From assembly GCF_000283155.1 (NCBI RefSeq), contig NW_004454177.1, positions 6,525,060 to 6,589,059 of the forward strand: DNA of 64,000 nucleotides, read 5' to 3'. Made by a program: the position numbers and the translations under genes. Positions 36,501 through 46,879 of the stretch are shown in pieces. Origin of the DNA: Ceratotherium simum simum. Lineage: Eukaryota; Chordata; Mammalia; Perissodactyla; Rhinocerotidae. The notes beneath the pieces were generated by a model that was not told where the DNA came from, searched no databases, and saw nothing but the letters and a program-made list of their open reading frames with translations. Numbering within the stretch: the stretch's first letter is position 1; the number at the start of each line of letters is the position of its first letter.

Positions 36501-39500
36501 CAGAGGGGAGGAGGGAAAGTGGGGTTTGGAGGAGTGTGTGAAACCCAAGAGAGTCTGTGTGTATTTACAGAAGATTCCTGAACACCATTCGCACCTCTCC
36601 TTTTTTTTTAAAGATTTTATTTATTTATTTTTTCCCCCAAAGCCCCAGTAGATAGTCGTATGTCATAGCTGCACATCCTTCTAGTTGCTGTATGTGGGAC
36701 TCAGCCTCAGGATGGACGGAGAAGTGGTGCCTCGGTGCGCACCCGGGATCCGAACCCCGGCCGCCAGCATCGGAGCGCGCGCACTCAACCACCAAGCCAC
36801 GGGGCCGGCCCAACACCTCTCCTTTCATCCTTACTTGCATCCTTACACCCTTGCTGGCCAACCCCGGGCCTGTGTGATGGATCCTGTTCCTTTGCTTCCC
36901 CACATCTTCCCTCTCCAGCCCAGTCTTGCCCTCTCCGCTGATTCTTTCTTCTGCCTTCAAACATCCGCGGTTCACCTATTAGGAAAGAAATTAAAGTCCC
37001 TGCCACCCTTCAACCTGTAACCTTTTCAAATGAATTAACTGAAGCAGTTGCTCACTTTTATCACACACTCTCTCTACCACTGAAGACTTCCGTCATCACT
37101 CACAGTGCCCTTCCCTGGCCAGACCCAGGGGCTAGTTCAGAGCTCACCCTTCTCAATCTTCTGGTTGCTCTGACCCTATTAATGAGGGCTTGGGGGCAGC
37201 CTTTCTCCTCCTCTAGTTTCTGTGACCTCCTTTGCTCCATCACCACCTCTGGCTTCTGTGCCCGAGGTCCTTGTTCCCTTTGTTTGCTTTTCCACTACTC
37301 CCAAACTACGAGTGTCTTCTAAGACTCAGTCCATGATTCACAGTGCAGCTGTGTTTATAGCTTCAGCTACCGCCTCTCCACAAATGATTCCTAGATCGAA
37401 ATCTCTTATTCTGATTCCTTACCAGTGAGAGGGATAGAGATTTTCATAGCTTCCACAAGATTATGGGCAAAGAAAGCCCTGGAATCTTCTGGCCAGAGGG
37501 CAAAAGTTGAAAAAGACTCCAGCTTACCAAAGGCCAAATAATAATAATAAGATGATCATCATCAACTAAACTTGAGTGCTTTTTATGTGCCAAGCACTGT
37601 TCTAAGGATTAACTCATTTAACGTATTAACTCATTTAATTCCAGTAAGATATTCGAGTGTTCTCGCATGCTTGGCCACCGAGTCCCTATGCACACCAGTA
37701 AGAAAATGCACGTGGCGTGCCGCTGTGTGCACGTGCTAACACAGACCCACACTCACAGCGCTCTTTCTGGACTCCATTCTGTTGTATAATGTTCTATAAC
37801 ATGTCCTTTACTATCTGTAGGCCCTGTCTCTGCCGTGGTAATGCTCTCCTCCAACTATGCCATGAATATTTTCCTTCATCTTCCTATTCCTAAATCGTTG
37901 TGTGCTGTTGGATATTCCACCAATACATTACATTTAACATGTACAAAATTTTAAATTTCATTATCACCTCTCAAAAGCTAGCTTGCCTTCCACGTTTCTC
38001 CCATTTATATCAGTGCCATTACTATTCCCTAGGCTTCCAAACTTGAAACTCTGGAGTTTTCCATCCCTCTATATCCCTTGCCTCTCCCTGGGTCTTCCCC
38101 TATCCTTTCCCCTGCAATTTAGTCTTTTCATTTATTTCTCTGAAATGTCTCTTGATTGATTCACTCATTCATTCTACAAATATATGAGACCTACCTCTTC
38201 CCAGATACTGTATTAAGTTGTAGGGATTCAGAGATAAGACACAATTCCTGCCCTCAAAGAGCTCACAATCTGGTAGAGAAGACAGTCCAGTCTGGAGGTA
38301 GAGCACGGTCTTGTAAGCACTGTGATCGACATGACACAAGTGTCAGAGGAGAGACGCCTCCTGCCACCAGGGAAGACAGAAGAAGCTTCTCAAAGAAACT
38401 GGTGACTGACCTGAGCTTCACCATATAAGCTAGGCAGGAGAAGAGGTGAGGAGAGGGACATCCAGGCAGCAGGGGCAACGTGCAGAATCGATGGCGTCTT
38501 CAAGGAGCTGCAAGTCATGGGGTGTGGCTGGAGCATGGGGTGTGAGGGGCAGAGGAAGACTTGAAACTGCAACTGGCAGGGCCAGATAGAACCGTATGAG
38601 CCATGGTGAGGAGTTTGGACTTTATCTTGCAAGTCTGTCTGGAGCATTCAAGATAAATTGTCACCATTTGATGTTAGCAGTAAGGGAGAAGGAGAGCAGT
38701 CAAAGAGATTCTCAAGGCCTTATCCTTTAGAGATAACATACTGAAATCTTTACTGATGAGATGATATGATGCCTGGGGATTCTGTCAAAAGAATCTGGGA
38801 AGGGGAAGAAGAGGGGATCCTCAACGAAACAAGATTGGCTATGTATTGATAATTATTGAAGTTAGGTGTTGACAACATCTGTTCTCTCTACTGTTATATG
38901 TCTGAAGTTCTCTATAATAAAAGTTTATATATACAAGTGCACATATAAATATACATTATATTATGTATATATTTATATAAATAAATATTGTATATATTTT
39001 ACATATAAAAGGATTTCCAAGTTTTTAGCTTGGGCAACTGATTAGATGGTGATGCCATCAGAAGAGATTAAGGACCCAGAAGGAAGAGCAGATTTGGGCA
39101 AGGGCCAAAGGGAGTATGAAGAACTGAGGAAGAGAATTTTGGCTGTGCTGTGTTTGAGGCTTCTGTGCAGCATCGAAAGGTTATATCCAGAAAGCAGTTG
39201 AATAAATAAGTTTGAAGGTCTAGACTAGAGGTAATGATTTGGGAGACACCAGCATAAAAATAGAAGAAAAAAGTCTGGGAAAGAATGAGATCACCAGGGT
39301 TGTGGGTAGACAAAGGATAAAAGAGGACCTAGGACATAGCCTAGCAGTAAAGGAGTAGACAGAGGAAAGGAGCCTCTGAAGAAAATTGAGAAGAGACAGC
39401 CTGAGAGGTGGGAGCAAAATCAGGAGGATGGAATTGCAGGCATCTAGGACAGTTTCGTTGAGAGAGGGCAAGTAGACAAGGACTGAAGGGCGTCACTGGA

Positions 39501-42500
39501 TTTATCAAAGAGGCCATTGGTGACCTTGAGAAGAATACATTGTTTCAGTGTATATATAGGGGCAAAAGCTGGATTGCAGGTGGTTGAATAATTAATAGGG
39601 ACGGGACAAGATTTCTGGCTAAAGATGGCAGTTGAACACATGCTTTTTATCTCTGTTTTGTCCCAAAACCTCACCAAAATAAGAATAAAGGAATAAAAAT
39701 GGTATAAGCACAGGGACAAAGAGAATGAGAGAGGAGACCACAGCAAAGGAGTGATTTCATCACATTTTTGGAAGACAGAAAATGAATGGAGAAGTGAGCA
39801 AGGCTAAGAAACTTGCATACCAGATACCTGCAGGGGCGGTAGTAAGAAACAAGCCCGTTCATGCCACAGAATCACCAGGGCTCGGGACTTGGAGGCCCCA
39901 TGTACTACAGAAGATAGAGAGAGGTATGAGACTAATAATAGGGATCCATTAAAAGGTAGACTCTCAGGTACCTTCTCCCATCATTAGCAGCCAGGTGATG
40001 GCCCCTTCCTTATCCGGGCAGGAGTTGGGAAATTTATTCTCCAGAGCCAAGGACCCCAGGTACAGCAGAAAATGAGAGATGGGGAGTATTCTGAGAGAGG
40101 GAGACCCACCCCACCAAGGCAGCTGCTCAGATCCCAAGGCACTGGCAGCCAGGAGATTGGAAGATCCTCTCTGGAGAAATGGAATGACCCCTCATTGAAA
40201 GAGAGAGAGACTAGGGGCCAGCCCGGTGGCATAGTGGTTAAGTTCGCGCACTCCACTTCCGCGGCCTGGGGATCGCAGGTTCGGATCCTGGGCGTGAACC
40301 TACACACCGCTCATCAAGCCATGCTGTGGCGGCATCCCACATATGAAAAATAGAGGAAGATGGGCACAGATGTTAGCTCAGCAACAATCTTCCTCAAGCA
40401 GAAAGAGGAAGATTGGCAACAGATATTAGCTCAGGGCCAATATTCCTCACCAAAAAAAAAAAAAACAGAGGCCCTGATATGTAGGCGTCCTCTGTGAAAC
40501 AGTCAGGTTACTGTGAAACAGTAAGGGAAGGCAGGGAGGGAGGGAAGGGCGAGAGAGAAAGGAAGCAAAACCCCAAGTGAGAGGTAGAGGAAGGTCCAGC
40601 TCAGAGCAGTGCGGCAGATAGGAATGGGACGGCAGTTTCCAGAGATAGAATCTTCACGGAGCAAATGGTGTTAAGGGAGCCCCTGACTTGTTTGTTTGTT
40701 TGAGAAAATAGTATTCAGAGAGGTTATGTGGTTCTTTTGTGCAGTTTGGGAAGAATTAGTGATAGGGACATGAATTTAAGTTAAACCGAAAAATAGGGCA
40801 GTTATTAACTCGAGGGGAAAACAGCAAATTGTTCAGAAAATGAAATATAATCATTGTACACTACTTGGCTAAATTCCATATAATATAAGGTCATTGTAGG
40901 GTAAACAAAATATTGATCTAATCAAAATGTGCTGTGATTATTTTTGAGAAGATGGAGAGGAGGGCAAAGTAGGGAGAAGGTGTAGGCCTGGTGTTAAATC
41001 CTTGTCTGCTATAATTGGAAGTCGATAAATCATGTCTAGAATTGATAAACCATGAAATAGCCATACATGTTTATTATTTAGGAACATGAAGGTAGATTCT
41101 GGAAGAAAACAACTAAAGGCAATAAAAAGTGCTTGCTTCTGGGGAGTGGATCACAAAGGTGGTGACCCATCTGACCAGGGTAGGGAATTGCTTATTTACA
41201 TTATAAGCACTCCAAAACCAACTTACTTTTAAAACCATGTATACTATACTATTTTGATAGAAAAAAAATATATTAAGGATGAATGGGAGGGTAAGAAGAG
41301 AGAGTGGGCCGGCCCCGTGGCTTAGCGGTTAAGTGCACGCGCTCCGCTGCTGGCGGCCCAGGTTCGGATCCCGGGCGCGCACCGACGCACCGCTTGTCCG
41401 GCCATGCTGAGGCCGCATCCCACATACAGCAACTAGAAGGATGTGTGGCTATGACATACAACTATCTACTGGGGCTTTGGGGAAAAAAAGGAGGAGGATT
41501 GGCAATAGATGTTAGCTCAGAGCCGGTCTTCCTCAGCAAAAAGAGGAGGATTAGCACGGATGTTAGCTCAGGGCTGATCTTCCTCACAAAAAAAAAAAAA
41601 GTAGTAGAGAGAGTGAATATAGACATCTTTTTTAAGAAGTTTAACAGTAAAGAAAAGGAATAATATCTAATGCTTATATAATCTTAATATTTACTAGGTA
41701 CTATTCTAAGCATTTTACGTGTAGTAACTAATTTAATTCTCCTATCAACTCTCTGAAGTAGGTACTGTTACTATCCCCATTTTACAGATAAGGAAACTAA
41801 TGCAATTGTCATAGCTAATAAATGGCAGAGCTGGTATTTGAACCCAGGCTGGATGGCTCCAGGGCCCATGCTGTTAACACTGGTAGGTGGAAGGAAGTGA
41901 AGAGTTGAGAAACGGTTTCTTTGTTTTTGTTTTTCATTTGTAGTAGGAAAGATGTAAGCAAGAGGATCCAGCCAAGAAGATGGATAATTGTGCTGATCCA
42001 GTGTTGGACTTTTGCCAGATAGTTACTGTGAAAGAAAGGAAAGCAAAGGGAGCTTGCGAGTGTACAAGGGAGTGTTGGAGAGATGAGCTGTGGGGTCTTA
42101 GCCAGTGAGAAGGAGGAGCTTGATGGACGTCTTGAGGAGCAAGAAAGTGAAGGGGTCAAGAAGGGCGTGGGGAAAGTGGAAGGACAGGAGGTTGCTTTCA
42201 GAGAAGGTGGGACATTGGCTTGGAAGAGTTGACAGATGGAATTAAAGAAAATAGACACTTGCACACATACATGCACAGAGATAGGTCTAGGTGGATATTT
42301 ACCAACGTTACCAGGAATTGTGGGGGCTTTCTTTCTTTCATTTTTGCTCAACTACTTTTCTAATTTGTCTTCAATTAATTTGCATTGCTTATATAATAAA
42401 ACCCTCAATGAAAGTTATGAAATCATTCAGAAGTGAAGCAGTCCCAGATAATGACAAGGTCCAATGTCTGGTCATGGAAGTGAGTGCTGACATGGGATGG

Positions 42501-45500
42501 AGATAGGTCTTTGGAATTGAGGAGGTAAAGAAATGGGAAGTTAGGACATCGAAGAGGTAGTCCTCATGAATGCTGGTGTCCTTGTGGGTAATGGGGGTGG
42601 CACTCTTCTGTGGATGCGGGGAGAGGAGACCGAGCAGGAGGCCACTTGGCACCGGGACAAGGAAGGACAGAAAGTGGTGTCACAGAGAGCCTTGTGCCTT
42701 TCCTTTTCTCTTTCTTCTTCAATCATAGTTACCCCCACTCACACTGCCTCGCCTGAGAATAAGGCAGTGGCATTTTAGCTGGCCTTCTGTCACCTGTTTC
42801 TTCCTTCCTATTCCAATTCATCCTACCCAGAGCTGTTAAAAGTAACTCTCCTTCAGCACTTTTTTTTAACGCCATCCTTGCTCAATACTCTATAATAGCT
42901 CTCAGTTGCTTGCTTAAAGTAAAATTTGTAAAGCCTTTCCCATCCTAGGTGCCCTGCCCCTACTTTCAGCACCACTCTGAGCTTCTTCGTCTGCAAAATG
43001 AAGGCATTGTTCGCTCCTTTCCTGTTAGAATGAAGTAATGGAAGAAAAAGTGCTTTAGAGAGAACCATTTCTCATTGCAACCTAATTTCTTAATATTCCC
43101 CAATTGAGTCTTCTACTTCAGTAGTTTGGTGGGTTTTTTTTAACTTTTTATTTTGAAATAATTGTAGATTCACAGGAGGTTACAAAGAAATGTTCAGAGA
43201 AGTCCTGTGTACCCTTCTCCCGATGTTAATGTCTTAAACCATTATAGTACAATATCAAAACCAAGAAAATGACATTGTTACAATCCATAAGGCTTATTCA
43301 GATTTTAACAGACATGCACTCATATTTGTGTGTCTGTATGTCTGACTGTGCAGTTTTACCACATGTGTAACCTTGCGTAACCACCACCACAACCAAGATC
43401 CAGAACCATACCATCCCCACAAGACTCTTCGTGTCACGCCTTTATGGCCACACCCATCCCCTCTGCCCCATCCCCAACACCTAGCAACCACTGATCTGTT
43501 CTCCATCACTGCGGTTACGTTATTTGTGAATATTGCATAAATGAAATCGTGCATTATATATTCTTTTGATGTTGACTTTTTTCATTCAGCATAATTTCCT
43601 TGAAGTTTATTCACTTTGGGAGTTTTTTAGAAATTTTTGTATTGCCTTCAATATGAACATTGTTCATTTCCACAACTGCCTTTGAACTTGCCATTTCCCC
43701 ATCTAGAATACCCTCTTCCAACCCTCTCTACCAGTCTGTTCATTTCCTTCTTCAGAGTGCGTCTCACTGCTGTGTGACTAAGCCCACCCAACTCATCTCT
43801 GTTCTAGTATCAGTTGTGTATACCTCATACCATATCATTTTCCACCTGCAGGTAGAAGGCAGAGCCCGTGTCCAACTAGTCTTTATATTCCCAGCGTCTA
43901 GTACAGTGCCTGAAATATAGGAGGTACTCAGGAAATTAGTTTTTGGATGAATGAATGATTGAAGCGGCCCTGTTTGGATCTGATATTGTGTCTTGGGTAT
44001 GTGTTGTCTTCCCGACTAGACTCTAACTAGATTGTGAACTCCTTGAAAGCAGCAACTGCATTCCATTTACGAGTGTGCACTAGGTCCCTGTTAGGGTTGC
44101 CATAGGTATTTGTATGTGGCTTCAATGGTATGTGCCTTTGTGTATATTGGCATGAAGTGAGGGCGTAAGTGTTTATGGGGCTGGTTTCCCAGCTGCCCAG
44201 CCTGACTTCCCACAGTCAGCAGGACGGACCTGGAGATGTCGGGGCTGAAGACCCTGGAGCATGTGGCAGTGACAGTCTCCATCACTCATCCACGACGTGG
44301 CAGCTTGGAACTGAAGCTGTTTTGCCCCAGTGGCATGATGTCCCTTATTGGTGCCCCCCGCAGCATGGACTCGTACGTACACCTGCCCATTCCTTCTGAG
44401 CTCTCTTTGCAACAAGGGCCTTTTTAAGGAAAAGATACAGAAGGGGACTCGGGTGCTAAGCTACCGTGGTTCTGGCTGACCTTGGCAGCTGGAAGCCATT
44501 ATTATGTGCTGTGTTCAAGTGCTTACAATGTGCTAAGCACTGCACTTGATATATATTTTCTCTGATCCTTCTAAGAACCATGCAGAGTAGACTTTGTAAG
44601 TTCCTTCTACAAAGGAGAAAACAAGGCACAGAGCCAGTAAGTGCCTGAGAAAGTAACAGTAAACCTAGATCTGTCGGGCTCCCAAGCCTGTGCTCTCTCC
44701 CCATTTGCTTTTCCCACTGCAACACATTGACACAAGCCCTTATCCCGCTGTGAGATCCCAGGGGCAGGAGACAGCACTTGTGGACCCTTCATGGCACCCT
44801 CCCCAATGGCTGTAGCTCAGGCAACAACTGCTACCTTTTCATGGCCACTACAGCAAGAAAACAATGTTTCTGGGCAAAGGAGTCCATTCCCTGCTCCCTG
44901 CCTTCCAAGTTTTCTCCTCCATTCTTTCCCCAGGGATCCCAACGGCTTCAATGATTGGACCTTCTCCACTGTGCGATGCTGGGGGGAAAGAGCTAAAGGC
45001 ACTTACAGACTCGTTATCAGGGATGTAGGTGAGCCTGCCCACCCTTCCATCAGGGCCCTTCCTTTCATGATTGTCATCTGGTCCCTCTGCATCTCAGAGT
45101 CCCCCACAAAAAATTGTCCCATGTGGAATACATAGGGTTGCCATTGGACCACGAGGTAGATGCCAAGAAATGGGCATTGAAATCTAAAATTGTGCATTTA
45201 TACTACCTCTCATATTCCTTGGAGAAGTGACTGATCCATTTTTCCTCAGGATAGCAACAAAAATTCCTTGTTGAAACCACATTTCAAGTCCTTTCACATA
45301 TAACCATCCTTCGGCCAGCCCTGGTAGGCAGGTAAGGGCAGGACTAATTTTCACCATTTTTTTGGAAAAACTGAGGTCCACCCAGAGGTTTGAAGTGACT
45401 TGCATAAAGTCACACAGTATTTCAGTGAGAAAACTGGAGATTGAACCTAACCCTCCCAACTTCCAGTCAAATTAGGTATTCACTTGATGGATGGTTTTCA

Positions 45501-46879
45501 AACCTTTCTTTAATTTAGGAGAGGACATTTTTTTTTTCTCAAGCAAAACCCCAAATGAAACCCCGAAATATGAAGGAGATAAAGGCAAAACGTCTGTGCT
45601 GTGAAGTGCCACCTTTCAGCCTCCCCGTTTCCCTCCTAAGGGCACCCTGCGAGGCACGCCCACAGCACCTGGGGTCAGTGGGACACAGACAACTACTGCA
45701 GCAGACCGTGTGGTCCAGTCGCTGGGGGGCGGGGTGGGCAGGGTCCCTGCTCTGTGCATGGCCAGCAGAGGGGCCTGGCTCATGGACTGCCCTGCTTGCC
45801 GCTCCAGGGGATGAGACGTTCCAGGCCGGCGTCCTCCGGCAATGGCAGCTGACCCTGTATGGCTCTGTGTGGAGTCCGGTAGACATCAGGGACAGACAAA
45901 GGTAGGTCTGCTACATGTGTCAGAGGGAAGGCAACTCATGGGGTGGGAGAAGAGGCCACTTAGGGAGCTCCATCTCCCTGGGAACCCATGGTGCGCCCCT
46001 CCCCTTTTTTCTGAGAGGCTTCCCTCTCCTCAGCTGTAAGGCGGGAGGATGGGTGGGCAGGTGGTAGAGGAACCAAGTTCAGTGGGACGTGCTCTTCTCT
46101 CTTCTTCTCCACAGGCTATTGGAAAGTGCCATGAGTGGTAAATACCTGCACGATGGCTTCACTCTGCCCTGCCCCCCTGGGCTGAAAATTCCTGAGGAAG
46201 ATGGCTACACCATCACCCCTAACACCCTCAAGGTACTAGGGCCAAGACTCAAGCTACAGGCAGGCAGGAGTGTCCTGGGGGATTTAGTCCTTGGTGAGAT
46301 ACTCAAGGTGACTTGAGGAATGAGGGGTTGGGAAGACCTGGGTCCCAGTCTACTGGCTAACTCTTAGCATTCCTGTGTGTGCTGGGGAAGTGGTTTGGGT
46401 GGGAGAGGCAGTCCCTAGAAGGAAAGGGACTTTCTGAGCTCATTGTTCTGGGCTGAGAAAGGCTGCAGGCTTTGGGAAACTGTCCCTAACATAGGTGTTT
46501 GACTTTTCCCCAGACCCTGGTGCTGGTAGGCTGTTTTACCATCTTCTGGACCATTTACTACATGCTGGAAGTATACTTGAGCCAGAAGAATGTGGCCTCT
46601 CACCCAATTTGTAGGAGTGGACCCTGCCACTGGCCCCAACAAAGCCGAAAAGCCAGGGAAGAGGGGACAGAACTAGAATCGGTGCCACTTTGCCACAGCA
46701 AGGATCCAGATGGAGTGGAGACAGAGCATGAGGGCCCTCCCACCACCTCTGGTCTCCTTACCCCAGACCTGCTGGATCAAGGGGACTGGAGCCAGTGCCA
46801 GAACAGAAGTGCCCTGGACTGCCCTCATCAGCACCTACCCCCAGACCTGTTGCAGGGGAAGGAGGAACAGATGTGTTGA
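24123..46879 (+). CDS. PCSK7: PCSK7, proprotein convertase subtilisin/kexin type 7, complete (15 coding exons, 787 residues)
   Basis: The spliced CDS is 2364 nt with all phases compatible. PCSK7 is a type I membrane serine endoprotease of the trans-Golgi network and cell surface. It cuts after paired basic residues (proprotein maturation) and sheds transferrin receptor 1. Features in order: a hydrophobic signal peptide with Leu-rich core (about 19-37); a prodomain ending in the autocleavage site KRAKR (137-141); a subtilisin-like domain with Asp187, His228 (motif HHGTRC), oxyanion Asn329 (SGNGG) and Ser406 (GTSAAAP); a P domain (about 480-640); one membrane helix (667-689); and a cytoplasmic tail with Cys residues. 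N-glycosylation sequons are at 167, 175, 241 and 511. The length is two residues more than the human form, from an altered C-terminal stretch. Start choice: the ATG lies 13 bases into the exon, and an upstream in-frame ATG at 24042 lies in the intron. Confidence 0.97.
24790..25000 (+). repeat. MIR SINE in PCSK7 intron 2
   Basis: CTCTGCCACTTACTAGCATG and CCTCTCTGTGCCTCAGTTTT, about 200 bp after exon 2. Confidence 0.75.
25341..25475 (+). CDS. PCSK7: PCSK7 exon 3 (catalytic Asp187)
   Basis: 135 nt, in frame, residues 157-201. It carries two NVT sequons (167, 175) and [10 protein letters not shown] with catalytic Asp187. Acceptor TCCAG|AAT, donor TAT|GTGAGT. Confidence 0.97.
26097..26262 (+). 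CDS. PCSK7: PCSK7 exon 4 (catalytic His228)
   Basis: 166 nt, residues 202-257 (last codon split 1/2). It contains [11 protein letters not shown] with catalytic His228 and the sequon NNS at 241. Acceptor TTTCAG|AGC, donor GCAG|GTACCT. Confidence 0.96.
27404..27494 (+). CDS. PCSK7: PCSK7 exon 5
   Basis: 91 nt, residues 257-287. It reads [15 protein letters not shown] and onward in the catalytic domain. Acceptor GCCTAG|GTA, donor GCAG|GTGAGG. Confidence 0.95.
28429..28483 (+). CDS. PCSK7: PCSK7 exon 6
   Basis: 55 nt, residues 287-305. It encodes [14 protein letters not shown], the conserved kexin-family segment between His and oxyanion Asn. Acceptor AACAG, donor AAG|GTAACT. Confidence 0.95.
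28945..29083 (+). CDS. PCSK7: PCSK7 exon 7 (oxyanion Asn329)
   Basis: 139 nt, residues 306-352. It contains [20 protein letters not shown] with the oxyanion-hole Asn329. Acceptor CCTCAG, donor ATAG|GTAATG. A (TG)n tract begins ten bases after the donor. Confidence 0.96.
29094..29150 (+). repeat. (TG)n microsatellite
   Basis: GTGTGTGTG-rich tract with GGGTG interruptions, ten bases after the PCSK7 exon 7 donor. Confidence 0.9.
29390..29640 (-). repeat. L2 LINE fragment
   Basis: Reverse L2 ending (CTATAGGCTCCTTGAGATCA ... GATAATTAATAAATGTTGA). Confidence 0.6.
29902..30002 (+). CDS. PCSK7: PCSK7 exon 8
   Basis: 101 nt, residues 352-385. It encodes [20 protein letters not shown]. Acceptor GCCCAG, donor ATT|GTGAGT. 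Confidence 0.96.
32590..32757 (+). CDS. PCSK7: PCSK7 exon 9 (catalytic Ser406)
   Basis: 168 nt, in frame, residues 386-441. It contains [15 protein letters not shown] with the nucleophile Ser406. Acceptor GCCCAG, donor CAG|GTGAGA. Confidence 0.97.
33232..33339 (+). CDS. PCSK7: PCSK7 exon 10
   Basis: 108 nt, in frame, residues 442-477. It reads [20 protein letters not shown] and closes the catalytic domain. Acceptor CTCAG, donor AAG|GTGAAC. Confidence 0.96.
33525..33983 (+). mobile_element. Tigger-type DNA transposon remnant
   Basis: Inverted ends CAGTAATCCCCCTTTATCC and (right) GGATAAGGGGGACTGCTG, flanked by TA, about 460 bp. It lies 186 bp after PCSK7 exon 10. No transposase frame. Confidence 0.75.
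34264..34366 (+). CDS. PCSK7: PCSK7 exon 11 (start of P domain)
   Basis: 103 nt, residues 478-512. It encodes [15 protein letters not shown] and onward, ending in the Asn511 sequon, which is completed across the intron. Acceptor AATAG, donor ATG|GTAAGT. The next intron is by far the longest of the gene. Confidence 0.95.
36213..36408 (+). mobile_element. hAT-type DNA transposon remnant (family A)
   Basis: CAGTGGTGTCCAATTGGACT ... TTGTGGCTACCATATTGGGC, as at 13219-13384. Confidence 0.6.
36604..36812 (-). mobile_element. ERE SINE
   Basis: Reverse orientation, duplication CACCTCTCCTTT at 36592-36603 and 36814-36825. Head GGGGCCGGCCC at the right. Confidence 0.9.
38925..39010. repeat. AT-rich simple sequence
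   Basis: TATATA/ATATAAAT runs after an A/T-rich stretch in PCSK7 intron 11. Confidence 0.75.
40214..40464 (+). mobile_element. ERE SINE (older subtype)
   Basis: GGGGCCAGCCCGGTGGCATA head, GGTTCGGATCC, then the longer 3' part with GATGTTAGCTCAGCAACAAT and a poly-A tail. Confidence 0.88.
41306..41605 (+). mobile_element. ERE SINE, full length with long 3' part
   Basis: Head GGGCCGGCCCCGTGGCTTAG. Body closest to the apparent young consensus, then GATGTTAGCTCAGAGCCGGT-type tail repeats and poly-A. Duplication AGAGAGAGTG (41296-41305, 41606-41615). Confidence 0.92.
41660..41885 (-). repeat. MIR SINE
   Basis: CCCCATTTTACAGATAAGGA and GTATTTGAACCCAGGCTGG (reverse MIR core). Confidence 0.75.
43135..43640 (-). 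mobile_element. L1 3' end remnant
   Basis: Reverse L1M text (AATTGTAGATTCACAGGAGG, ATTATAGTACAATATCAAAA, CACTGATCTGTTCTCCATCA). Confidence 0.75.
43660..43960 (-). repeat. L2 LINE fragment
   Basis: Reverse L2 ending (AGTACAGTGCCTGAAATATA ... TTTTTGGATGAATGAATGA). Confidence 0.65.
44216..44372 (+). CDS. PCSK7: PCSK7 exon 12 (P domain)
   Basis: 157 nt, residues 512-564. It encodes [20 protein letters not shown] and the P-domain strands around [11 protein letters not shown]. Acceptor CCACAG, donor ACTC|GTACGT, which has C at the last exon base (unusual). Confidence 0.95.
44490..44690 (-). repeat. MIR SINE
   Basis: GCTTACAATGTGCTAAGCAC and AAAACAAGGCACAGAGCCAG, just after PCSK7 exon 12. Confidence 0.65.
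44934..45028 (+). CDS. PCSK7: PCSK7 exon 13 (P domain)
   Basis: 95 nt, residues 564-596. It reads [20 protein letters not shown]. Acceptor CCCCAG, donor GTAG|GTGAGC. Confidence 0.95.
45290..45450 (-). repeat. MIR SINE
   Basis: GAAGTGACTTGCATAAAGTC and GGAGATTGAACCTAACCC. Confidence 0.65.
45808..45901 (+). CDS. PCSK7: PCSK7 exon 14 (P domain end)
   Basis: 94 nt, residues 596-627. It reads [20 protein letters not shown]. Acceptor CTCCAG, donor AAAG|GTAGGT. Confidence 0.95.
46115..46232 (+). CDS. PCSK7: PCSK7 exon 15 (juxtamembrane)
   Basis: 118 nt, residues 627-666. It encodes [15 protein letters not shown] and onward up to the membrane helix. Acceptor CCACAG, donor CAAG|GTACTA. Confidence 0.95.
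46514..46879 (+). CDS. PCSK7: PCSK7 exon 16 (membrane helix, tail, stop)
   Basis: This exon encodes residues 667-787 and a TGA at 46877. The helix [20 protein letters not shown] (667-686) is followed by a tail with two Cys in CRSGPC. The tail is Cys-palmitoylated in the human protein. The end, [15 protein letters not shown], differs from the human end and adds two residues. Confidence 0.96.
   Translation, partial: TLVLVGCFTIFWTIYYMLEVYLSQKNVASHPICRSGPCHWPQQSRKAREEGTELESVPLCHSKDPDGVETEHEGPPTTSGLLTPDLLDQGDWSQCQNRSALDCPHQHLPPDLLQGKEEQMC

Larger units (their letters stand above)
34367..44215 (+). other. PCSK7: PCSK7 intron 11 (9.8 kb)
   Basis: This is the longest PCSK7 intron. It holds a hAT remnant (36.2 kb), three ERE SINEs (36.6, 40.2 and 41.3 kb), MIR and L2 fragments, an L1 3' end (43.1-43.6 kb) and an AT-rich tract at about 38.92-39.01 kb. 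I found no exon in either strand. Confidence 0.85.

Noticed and set aside
41306..41400. tRNA gene suggested by the B-box-like GGTTCGGATCC
   Set aside because: It is the tRNA-derived head of an ERE SINE. There is no complete cloverleaf and a SINE body with poly-A follows.
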